Source: Acridotheres tristis (lineage: Eukaryota; Chordata; Aves; Passeriformes; Sturnidae). Taken from it: 64,000 bases of DNA. The DNA is taken from the NCBI GenBank assembly GCA_037013685.1, contig CM072906.1, positions 4,253,001-4,317,000 on the forward strand, written 5' to 3'. The position numbers and the translations under genes are program-made. The notes under the pieces were generated by a model. That model did no database searches. It was not told the DNA's origin and was given only the letters and a program-made list of their open reading frames with translations. Positions within the stretch are counted from its first letter, which is position 1, and each line of letters begins with the position of its first letter. This document shows positions 35,666 through 45,432 of this stretch, piece by piece.

Positions 35666-38600
35666 TTAGGAGAGATTACCACCAGCACCTTCACTACCCA
35701 TGTCTTTGGATGGTAAAGCATCATTACTTGGAATCTTAATGTGATCATTGTATGAAATGTTTCTGTATTTCCCTGTTCTCCCAGGCAGTTACATGAAATA
35801 CTGGCAGCTGTCTGGGATGTTTTATGGGGTTTGTCTTTCTCTAATAGACAATAAAACAATTCCCTGCTGTAGGAGAGAAATATTTGGAAGATAACAAATG
35901 TTTCATGGTGCTGTGACATGGCTGAGAGATTGGGAGGGGAACCAGAACTGCTTGGCCATGAGGCTGCTGCTGGCTCTGCAGGGTGGACATGAGCACTTGC
36001 TTCATACTTCAAGGACTTCCATGGATTTTCCATGTTCTGTATGTGACAGCCACGAGCAGGTATTTCCTTTCCTTTCTGAACAGGAAGGTGCCTTACTTAT
36101 AAATCCTTAAGGTTTCCTAATGGCTCTGTGCAGAATCTGTTTCTCCAGCTCCAGCAGTACATTGAATTTAAGGAGAATTTAGGCTATTTCACAGGTAGCT
36201 ATATAAATAACTGGCTGGTTTCTGGTAGCAGTAACAACGTGGAATCAATCCCTGTAAAATTTCTAATTTAACGCTGAATTTCTGTAGGTTAATGACTCAA
36301 ATGTCCCTAAGAATAAAATGCAATTTCCTAACTGATACTTACAAGGAGAAACCATGAATTAAAACTGGGTGGGCGAACTGAATTTTGTGTAAATTTTTGG
36401 ATTTTTGCATCCAACTCTTCTTTTTTTTGCTGATCTGCAATAATCCTGATGATGAGGCAGTTTGGGTACTGACCCTTCTCTCATTTGGGCATCGTACTGT
36501 CTTCCCTGGAATGATGTTTAAAATCCTTTCCATCTAAAGTCTATTAATTTTTGGACCTTATTTCTTATCACTGTTGGATTGAAGGAGCAATCTGTCCCCT
36601 AAGACTATTCCATGTGTTTGGCCAATGCTGTAAATCGTTTGCCAGAACAACAGAAAGGCTGCAAAGGCCTCCTCGTCCACCATTCCCTCCCACAAAGCCT
36701 TTCAGTTACAAGTTTGGCATTTTTAGTCAAATGGATTTAATATTTTCATAAAATAACTTTGCAAAATTCTCTTTTCCTGACACGCAACTTAGGTTTGCCA
36801 AGCAAATCCTATGTCTGCTTTAAGAGATGCTTTTGGTGTGTTAAATACCTGGGAACACTGTTTACAAGCTTTGATTTTTTTAAAAGAAATACATTTGTGG
36901 ACAAACAGTAGGTTTTGTAAAGGGAGGTGTGTGAGGAGCCCAAGGGAGGTACTCAGATCCTTTTGTAATTTGCTGTCCAAATATTCAAATTTCTACTTTA
37001 TCCTAATCAGAAATTCTATGGGAGCTTCCTAAGTAAAGTACCACTGTAAGATAAAAACAACTTTGAGTCATTTTTCTTTCAATTTGAGCCAAGGTGAGCC
37101 AGGAAAGGCCCAGTCTCATCTTTTCCCTCGTGCTGCTCTCTGCCAGCAGCTTTTAGAGCTCTGTGGAGGAGCAGAGCACACGAAGCATCTGAGCCTGTGT
37201 GAGGTGAATCCCTGTGGGCAAGCAGAGCTCATCCCAAAGGCATTGCTGGGCACAGGGGGCACTTGGTCGAGGCTAAATTCACCTCGGGCTGCTCTGGGTT
37301 CACATCCCTGGCACTCCTACATCCCCTGCAATACCTGGGGCAGAGGAATGATGTGATTTTGAGGGTGGGAGGTTATAGCTCCCATCTATATTTATCCTGT
37401 GTTTTAAAGGCACAGTGGTGATTGGGATTTCACTCCGAGCTCCCTTGTGTGCTTTGTGTACAGGGCATTGAAGGGTTGCTGGATCCTCTGCACATCTGGC
37501 TCCTTGGGGTGCCAGCTGTGGCAGGCTGGGGGCCTCAGCAGCAGAGAAAATCCCACTGGGGAGCTCATTCCGAGGAGCTCCCCGTGTGCCTCACAGGACC
37601 ACAGCCAATCCTTCCCTTCCAGCTGTTCTCTCAAGCCAAGCCTCGAGGGTTGAGGAGCTGCCTGTGTTTCATCTGAGGGCAGCCTGGGCTTCTGTGTCTT
37701 CTCTGCCCTGATTTCCCTCCAGAAGGTACCTGCTGAGGAAGGAGTTGCATTTTCCATCCTGTTTTTGGAAATCTTGTAGCACTCTTTGCAGAAAGAACAA
37801 GAACTGTGCTACCTGATAGAAGCCCTTGGTCCACGTTTCTGTTTTCCATGCATTATTTGATGACATAAACCTCACCTTTTGCTCTGCACTGAGTCACCCC
37901 AATGACATCAGCTGGTGCTCCCCCCATCATTTATCAATGCAACAAGAACTCCTCTATGCACTAATTATCTTGTCCCTTTGGCCAGAGCCTCTAAGATGTT
38001 GTAAGGATGAAGTCACCCAGGTTCTCTTTGGGCACCCAGCTCCTCAGATGTTGGTAGACACTTACTGGATGTCTTTTGGCTTTTGAAACCAAGCACTTGT
38101 GTCTGTGCTGGAGCCTTGTGCTCACAGGTCCCTCACTGCTCTGAGAGAGAGACCATTCCCCATCACGTTTTGTAAAACTCCCTGTTTAGGTCTGTCTTGA
38201 TGAATGATTAAAAAACTCTTATATTGCCAAATAATTTGCTATGAAGAAAGATATGTCCAATAAGTTATGCAATTACCACTATTAATCAGCTTGTGTCTCT
38301 GCAAGATCAAGGGAATCTTACTTTACACTGGAATTTTTAGCTGATGAGCTGGATTCATGCAGTTTCTTTTCATCCTCTTTAGAGAGGGATGGGAGTTAAT
38401 TCCACCGATGCTTCAAGAGACCGAATATCCCCTGTTTATTAATTAATAATATCTATCTGGATTTTTATCCAAAGAAAAAGCATTCTGAGGCCTGTCATAT
38501 CAGCTTTTAAATCTCTGGAAGCCTGGCTGCTCTCTCCTTGTTTCTAACACCTACCTAGTTACAGGACATCAGGAATGTGAGCAGAGGACAGATGATGGGA

Positions 38601-38928
38601 GGAGGCTGCCTTTGTGAAAACTTTTTTTGATGAGTGGGAACAACAAAAAATAGGGTTCTGGAAAGCCACTACAAGCCAAAAAAAGTCCTCTGACACCGAA
38701 CATCTCAAGAAGATGAAAACCGTCCTCCCATTTCCATTGTCCCTGGCCCGAGCTTTTGATCTGACGCAAGAAATGTGGTATTTGTGTGAAGCTGGGAAAG
38801 TTTGTGCTGGCAAATGGAGAAGGAGGAGTTGGGTTGAGTAAGCTGGGACTGAGCTCCAGGCACACCACGCTCGTGTCCCCATGGAGGGCCAAGAACGGAG
38901 CAGGATCCACAGCCAGGCTGAGAGTCCT

Positions 38929-39490
38929 GGGAGTGGAGCAGGAGGCAGAGCCTGCCCTGGCAGCCTGGTGGGTTTGGGAACCCCAGGAGTGGAGCAGGAG
39001 GCAGAGCCTGCCCTGGCAGCCTGGTGGGTTTGGGAACCCCAGGAGTGGAGCAGGAGGCAGAGCCTGCCCTGGGAGCCTGGGGGGTTTGGGAACCCCAGGA
39101 GTGGAGCAGGAGGCAGAGCCTGCCCTGGCAGCCTGGTGGGTTTGGGAACCCCAGGAGTGGAGCAGGAGGCAGAGCCTGCCCTGGCAGCCTGGTGGGTTTG
39201 GGAACCCCAGGAGTGGAGCAGGAGGCAGAGCCTGCCCTGGCAGCCTGGTGGGTTTGGGAGCTCTGGGAGTGGAGCAGGAGGCAGAGCCTGCCCTGGCAGC
39301 CTGGTGGGTTTGGGAACCCCAGGAGTGGAGCAGGAGGCAGAGCCTGCCCTGGCAGCCTGGTGGGTTTGGGAGCCCCGGGAGTGGAGCAGGAGGCAGAGCC
39401 TGCCCTGGGAGCCTGGGGGGTTTGGGAGCCCCGGGAGTGGAGCAGGAGGCAGAGCCTGCCCTGGGAGCCTGGTGGGTTTGGGAGCCCCAG
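38929..39490 (+). repeat. 56-bp minisatellite, ten units
   Basis: The anchor GAGTGGAGCAGGAGGCAGAG starts at 38931, 38987, 39043, 39099, 39155, 39211, 39267, 39323, 39379 and 39435, an exact 56-base period. Units differ by a few substitutions, for example GGCAGCCTGGTGGG versus GGGAGCCTGGGGGG, and AACCCCAGG versus AGCCCCGGG. Since 56 is not a multiple of 3, each frame repeats every three units and none contains a stop. This yields the long glycine/proline-rich frames on both strands, the longest 421 codons. They have no relation to the host collagen. Confidence 0.97.
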
Positions 39491-42148
39491 GATGGTCCTG
39501 CAGGCAGCAGGCTCTGGTGCTGCCCTGAGCCTTGGCCAGGCCAGGGTGGTCCCCGAGTTCTCAGCATTCCCGTGGCTCCCTGTGCTGTTGGCAGCAGAGG
39601 TGGCCCCGTTTCGGTCCCTTCCAGCCTCCTGACCCAGCCCAGCTGTGTCTGAGCCCTGGGCTCTGGAGCCAGAGACAAACCCTCGTGCTGCTGGCACCTC
39701 TCTTGCCAGAGGCTCCAGTTCAGCACGGCCATTTAGGCTGATTTGAGTTTTTCCTTCCGTCTGTGCTGAAAGACAAAAGTTTGAGTGTTTCGGTGAGTTG
39801 AGGCCGTCCTTCAGCTCAGACTGCACATTGCAAGGTGGGGAGGAAAGGGATTTTTGTGTCCTGCAGGGATCTGCTGTCCTGGCACTGCAGGCAGCAACCA
39901 TTGTCCTGCTCTCTGCCTTCCCTGGTTGGCTGGTGAGTGACATCACCCATGGCTGCAAGACATATTTCATTTATCTGGTGGCACGAGGATATTTTCTGCC
40001 TTCATTCTTCATGGAGGCAGAACTTCTGGGCTGGAAGTCGTAGCAGCAGCACAGGTGGGCACTGCTTGCAATGAGGATTCCCTGTGCAAACCACACATTC
40101 TTCCCTTGATGTTATCCCTCTCTCTGCCTCAACCCTATTGACTAGAAAATACCAAGATTTTAGTTCTGAGACTTTAATACACTGCACATTTTGCTAATTT
40201 TCTTTCTGGCTGTGAGCCTCTGTGGTATCATTTTCCAGCAGTTTACTCAGAGGGCTCAAAACTTTCTTTTTTTTTGTTTAATGAAAGTGGGAATTCTCCT
40301 CGAGTCCCCTGACTAAAGCAATGGCAGCCTTAAGAAAAACAGAACGTGACAGAAAATGGATGAATGGCTCCAGTGCTATTGCAATAATGTGTAAGGAGCC
40401 CATTTGTGCTGTGTGCTGTGTGAGCTGTGAGAGGACACTCCTTGCTGAAAGAGCCGTGTGTAGTTTGAGATTTTGAATGTGACTAAATCCCTTGTGCTTC
40501 TCCTTCTTTAGTTTGGCTCTGTGGATCTCACGGATGTGAGAGCTCTCCTCTTTCTGCTTTATTTCTTTTGGGCATTTCTTCAGTCCTAATCATAAAAACT
40601 AGAATTTCTCAGCAATTTCAAGTCTGGAGACTTCCTGACCTCTATCATTTCGTGCCCAGGGAAAATAAACTTGTTACTATGGTTTGAGCCTTAATGACTG
40701 CAAAGTATATATAGTCAATTTATAACAGTGCATGCTGGATTATCCTGTGCATGGCTTTACAGATTTTACAGCATTTATCAGCAGAGTGCTCATTTAAAAC
40801 ATGTTGTTTTAATGAAAAGGATACCCTTGCCACTGTTTTGTGTTGATTATGTGGTAACACATTTTTATTATCAGCCATAAAAATGATTTGGAGCCTTTCC
40901 ACTCCAGATGCGACCTTGGGCAGAGCTGTGCTCATGAGGGCCACGGGCCCCTGTGGTTTGCTGGGCCCTGACCATGGCTGCAGTGATTTAATATCCCTGT
41001 TCCCACAGCTCTGCACAACACTGTCCAAGACAGCCCCTGTGTGCCCCTTCCTCACTGCAGGAGCATCCCAGCCCTGCCCTGGCTGCAGCCCCTCTAATTT
41101 GCCACCTCCAGGGTGGCTCTGCCTCTCTACCTGAGCACATTTTAACATCCAGGCTTGCTGGGGAAGTGAAAGGGTGATATAATAATATAAAGTGATTCAG
41201 AAAAGGTCTTCAACTCACACTCGAGTCTCATGGCAATGGGAGTTAAGCACAGTTATGGTAAGGCACATGCTTAAGTGTTTGTTGGACTGATAACACATCT
41301 CCTGGAAAGTCTGAGAAGTCAATCACTGGGTAGGAGCACAGAGTGCAAAAGGCAGATGGAACTGATTCCTTCCTGCCTGGCATCAGTCAAACCTGGTGAA
41401 GAAAAGCATTGTGACCTTACTCCTTTTTGCTGTGCTCAGAAAGCAGGACTCTGGATCTATAAATAAAGATCCTTGCAGTAAAGGAAGAATTTTGCTTGTT
41501 TGCAAGAGTGAGGTTCAGTTCCCTTGCACTTAACCCAGCTCCCAGTTTAATTAGTTTCTGATTCACCCCCGTCAGGCCAGTACATTCTGCAGGAAGTTCA
41601 TCATTTCTGGCTCTGCTGCAGTACTGGCTCTCACCAGGACTTGCAATAAAGAAGTGATAAACCTTGTAATAATTGCAAGTTAAAAACAAACAAGTGGAGC
41701 CAAGTCACTCTCATTCATAATTGCAGTGTGACTTCATTATGTAAAGACAACACCGTGTGTAAAGGCTGAAACTTCTAGGGATTTAGTGGAAAGTTTGAGC
41801 CATATTCCCTTTTATTTCCCTTATCCCTAAATTAGTATTGCTTAGGTGGTTTTCAAACAGGAAAAGATGATGCTGTAACAAACCTCAGTGTTGCATGCCT
41901 AGAAAAAATGTTCCCATGTTAGAGAGCAACTCCCAGTTTCATAGAGGGAGCACAGCCTGATGGACAGCCTGGATCCTAGGGGGAATATAGGGTCACTTTG
42001 CCAAGGAGAGAAGGTTGTAAATGGCCCACACACCTCAGGGATGCCTGTTGGGTTTATTTGAAGGTTCTGTGTTTGCAAGGCCCAGAAACAGCTGTGAGTT
42101 TTAATAACATCCTATTGCTTCTAAGCAGAGCTCCTTGAGTAAGTAGTC

Positions 42149-42151
<3 letters not shown>

Positions 42152-42177
<26 letters not shown>
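42152..42177 (+). repeat. Poly-T run
   Basis: About 26 consecutive T are followed by AAATTTGC. This may be the reverse complement of a poly-A tail of an unrecognised insertion, or a simple run. No retrocopy was seen next to it. Confidence 0.85.
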
Positions 42178-42183
<6 letters not shown>

Positions 42184-42652
42184 GCTTCGAAGTTAAAGCA
42201 CTTCAACTCTTTAAAAACTTACTCTTCTCCATCATCTGTAATTTGGTCGGTATTTGTGCTTTTCCCACCAGTCCTTGTCCTCAGTTTGCTACCCTGGGCC
42301 TGCGGGTACAGCCCTTCTCCTTTTGCCAGCTCTCAGTAATTCCTGATCCTCTGGCTCTGGGTTTGAACAGCAGGGAGATGCTGTGTCCCCAACATCAGCT
42401 TCAGTCCCTGTGTCGTGTTTGTCCCACTCTGGAGGCAGTGAAGTCCTCCCCAAGGAGGGCGAGTGTGGGACACACTCACAATTAACACAGCAGCTTCCTG
42501 GCTAATTGGTGCTGATTTCCTAAAACCAATAAAGCTTTTTATGCCAAAATCCCGTGCTGTGTGAGCAGAGTTATTCCCAGCTCTGTCTGGCAAGAGGAGG
42601 AGTTTCAGGACCTCCTCAGGAACTGAGACCACGTCTGCAACCATCCAGGTCT

Positions 42653-42712
42653 CATGGAATATTCTGAGTTGGAAGGGACCCACCAGGACCCTCCAGCCCA
42701 GCTCCCGAGTGA
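42653..42712 (-). mobile_element. Short CR1 3' fragment
   Basis: CATGGAATATTCTGAGTTGGAAGGGACCCACCAGGACCCTCCAGCCCAGCTCC is the reverse complement of a typical avian CR1 3' end. About 60 bases remain, ending only 95 bases before the next exon. Confidence 0.7.
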
Positions 42713-42806
42713 AGGGAGGCTGAAGCCAGGACTGTGGGCTGGTGGTCCCCTTGCTGTGAGCCCCGGCTGAGCCTGTGTGTGCTGCCTGTGTGTGTTCCCT
42801 GTGCAG

Positions 42807-42960
42807 ATGCTGCTGCTGGAGGCTGCAGAGAGGAGCCCAGCCCTGGAGAACAGCCTGCCCATCACGGGCACCACGGCATCGTGGTACGAGGAGCTGCTGC
42901 CTGGAGCCTTCCCCCTGCTCAACCCCGGCTCTGTGCTCAGGAAAACCGTGGGATCTGTGG
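42807..42960 (+). CDS. COL26A1: COL26A1 exon: end of coiled coil and acidic/hydrophobic linker
   Basis: This exon is 154 nt with acceptor TGTGTTCCCTGTGCAG and donor TGG|GTAAGC. It enters in phase 0 and leaves in phase 1. It encodes 51 residues plus one base, starting MLLLEAAERSPALENS and ending VLRKTVGSV. The first residues match the LLLEAAER stretch of vertebrate collagen XXVI and continue the heptad from the upstream exon (Met22 and Leu25 in that count). The rest, with SWYEELLPGAFPLLNP, corresponds to the WNEDFLPDAIPL region of the mammalian protein. It is a non-collagenous linker before the first triple helix and has no cysteine. The final G begins a codon finished either by the 45-nt exon (Glu) or, if that is skipped, by the first collagen exon (Gly). 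Confidence 0.92.
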
Positions 42961-45387
42961 GTAAGCCTGGCCTGCCCTTCACCACATCAGCCCTGCTTCA
43001 CACCGTGCCTTTGGGCTAGCTGGGGCTGGCTCTGCTCTGTCCTTGGAAGCTGCAGAGGAGAGGGGCTGGGAGCTCTCTGCCCTTCCTTGGGTTCAGCCAG
43101 AGCAGAGCAGGGATGTCCTTGGAAGAAATCCATTTCTGCTGGCACAAACATCTGCTGGGAGCTGAATTTGGGTCTGTTGGAGTTCTGTTAAGCCCAGCAG
43201 GGCCACTGTGCCTGCCTGTGTGTTTCAGTGGGCTTGTTTTAAGTCCAAAGGTTGTGGATTTTGAGGTCCTGACACATCGAAACATTCCTGAGGAATTCAT
43301 CAGGATCACAGTGGGACAGTTCCTGCTCACCTACCGAGCACCAAATGCAGCATTTCCCTGGCTGGGAGCAGTGCTGGGGGGTAGAGGAATGGTTGCATGG
43401 GTCATTCTTGGTCTTATTAGGCAAAAACCTTTTCCATGAATAGCAGCATCAGTTACAGTCTGCTTTACATTTTCTAAATTTGCCATAAACACAATGGGCT
43501 GTTTTATGATCCCTCTTGTGGCATGAAAAAAAAATACACTTATAAGAAAGTCTCCTCTGAGCCCACTTGGCCAGACAGATCCCCATGCATTGCATTTTCT
43601 TGACCTTGGCATCTTTTTTCAAGATCCCTGCTCTCTGCTTCCAAAGCTCTGTCTGTCTGTCGCTTTGCTTGTTCCCAGAGCAGCTCTTTATTCCTCAGGG
43701 CCTACTTTGCTTTTTTCTTCTTATTTTTTTTTTCCTTTCCGTTTTTTTAACCCTAGCAGTTTATTATGGCAGCCCCTCCTGACTGCAGCAGACTTGGAGC
43801 AACCAAAACAATCCAGATGTTGTCCCTGTTTATGATTTGTCATGATGCCACAGCATGGAGGGAGGTTCACTAACAATGTGTTCTGCAAAGTATTCTCAGA
43901 ACCACAGCCACGGCTGCCAGGAACTGAACTAGAGCAGTTTCCCCCGGTGTCCATTATATGCTCATTCTGCCTTTTCCATGTCATTTATTTTTGCTGTGGC
44001 AGTGTCTCTGCACCTGCACTTTGCTGCACCAAAGTCAGCCCAGCCAAATGCTGGAGACTCTGAGCCTTCCATGCAAACTCCTCCTTGCCCATGGGCACGT
44101 CCTGCTGGGCACAGAGCAGTGGCTGCCTCTCCCCCAGGCTTCTGGCAGTGCTGCCAAGCAGAGCAGCTCCCCTGTAGCCCTTGGATCAGGCTCGGCCCAT
44201 GGGGCAGGGTCAGCACCTCCCAGCCCTGCAGCACAGCCGGGTGGGCACTGGTGGTCACCTGCCAAAGCAGGTGGTGATGCCTGAGCTGTGTGGGAGCCAG
44301 ATTCCAGGCTCTGTGTGTGCTACCAGGTGTAGTCCTTGCTTACTGTTACCCTTGGTTTTTCTGGACTTGATTTATTTAACCTGGTGTGGAATAAGAACTG
44401 TGGTGTAGTAAAGGAGTCAGGAATGCACCAGAGTGTTTCCAGCCAGGACAGTGTCTTTCAGCAGTGACAAATAATCAGTTCAGCTGCTCATTGACACGTG
44501 GTTGCCTGCTGGAGCCCCTACCCAGCCTCTGTGTGCTTCAGATCCTCACTTTTCTAAAGAGCTGTGGGGATATTTCAGGGATCTGGGTTCATATTTGGCC
44601 TCCTTCCCTCCCCACACCAGCCTGTGTCCACGATTGAAATCCAGCCAAACAAACTCAGTGTGGATTTTGGTGGAGTGAAGGGAACTCCACACAATTTAGG
44701 ATGGAGGGGAAGTGCCCATTTTGCATGATTTCAACACTGTGCTGTGACTTGCTGGAAGCTCCCCCAGGTTCTCCTGCAGAGATCTCAGGAGATCTTTCAT
44801 CATGTGGGATATTGGAGTAGGTGCAAGTCAAGCCTGAGTGTCCTGGGTGACTTGGGGCTGTGGAAAGCTGAGCCTCTGTCCCTCCCACCCCTTCCCCTGA
44901 GCCTTTTGGGAAACATTCCCTACTTTGCCCTGCTTCTGGGTGTTCAGCCAAAATAAATCCCAGCCCTGCCTTGCATGCCACCAGGCTGATGGATCAAGGG
45001 CAGGATGACACAAAGGTGGCTGATATGGACAGGATGCTGTGAGTTCTGCAAGTGTTTCTGGATGACCCCAAAGCTCTGGGTTGGCTGATGCCTCTCCAGG
45101 CTGAGGTCCAGGAAAACCTGCTACTGTTTATGAGGGTGGTTATTTCTTGTGTGAGTGACAGGGCTGAGAATAGACAATCATTTAAAAGCAATCAGTGCTG
45201 TTGAGACAGCTGCACCACTGGCCCTTCTGATCAGCTTGTTAATCAACACAATACATTTTTCTGAGTATTAAGAAAACATATATACTCTGGCTGAGCCAGT
45301 TGGCAGCAAGAGACCTAATTTTTCATATCTCTGTATTTTTCTCCTATTCTTTTAAAATTATTTTTTTACCCTGTCCTTCTTAAACAG
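42961..45387 (+). other. COL26A1: Intron, 2.4 kb
   Basis: It runs from GTAAGC to CTTCTTAAACAG. The 3' end has a very strong pyrimidine tract (TTTTCTCCTATTCTTTT and ATTTTTTTACCCTGTCC). No exon or clear repeat was seen. A stretch at 44.99-45.09 kb has a faint LINE-like look but is not supported. Confidence 0.8.
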
Positions 45388-45432
45388 AATCTAAAGGACA
45401 CAGAGGTGCAGAGGAGCAGCTGATACCACAGG
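45388..45432 (+). CDS. COL26A1: COL26A1 candidate cassette exon, 45 nt
   Basis: These 45 nt lie between a strong acceptor (long pyrimidine tract, AAACAG) and a near-perfect donor (CAGG|GTAAGT). In the phase set by the upstream exon the reading is ESKGHRGAEEQLIPQ followed by the first base of a Gly codon, with no stop. Entry and exit are both phase 1, so the exon can be included or skipped without changing the downstream frame. The 45-nt size is typical of collagen genes, but the residues hold only two scattered glycines and are not Gly-X-Y. I recall no counterpart in the mammalian protein. It may be a bird- or sauropsid-specific or alternatively spliced exon. Splice-site quality makes it likely real; RNA evidence is lacking. 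Confidence 0.68.

Larger units (their letters stand above)
31760..42806 (+). other. COL26A1: 11-kb intron with several tandem arrays
   Basis: The intron starts at GTAAGG and ends at CCCTGTGCAG. It holds a (TTCCC)n array from 31920, a G-tract block near 35.1 kb, an AT-rich regulatory-looking stretch at 35.44-35.67 kb, the 56-bp minisatellite at 38.93-39.49 kb, a 26-base poly-T at 42152 and a small minus-strand CR1 piece at 42.65 kb. Stretches 32.2-34.9, 35.7-38.9 and 39.5-42.1 kb show no exon, RNA gene or recognised element. Confidence 0.85.

Noticed and set aside
38569..39970. Long Gly/Pro-rich open frames on both strands, up to 421 codons
   Set aside because: They are produced by the ten-unit 56-bp minisatellite. 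All frames are open, no start context, splice or homologue is convincing, and translation outside the repeat is random.
44990..45130. Faint CR1-like coding relic (GATGACACAAAGGTGGCTGAT resembling a DDTK.. motif)
   Set aside because: The match is too short and imperfect to support.
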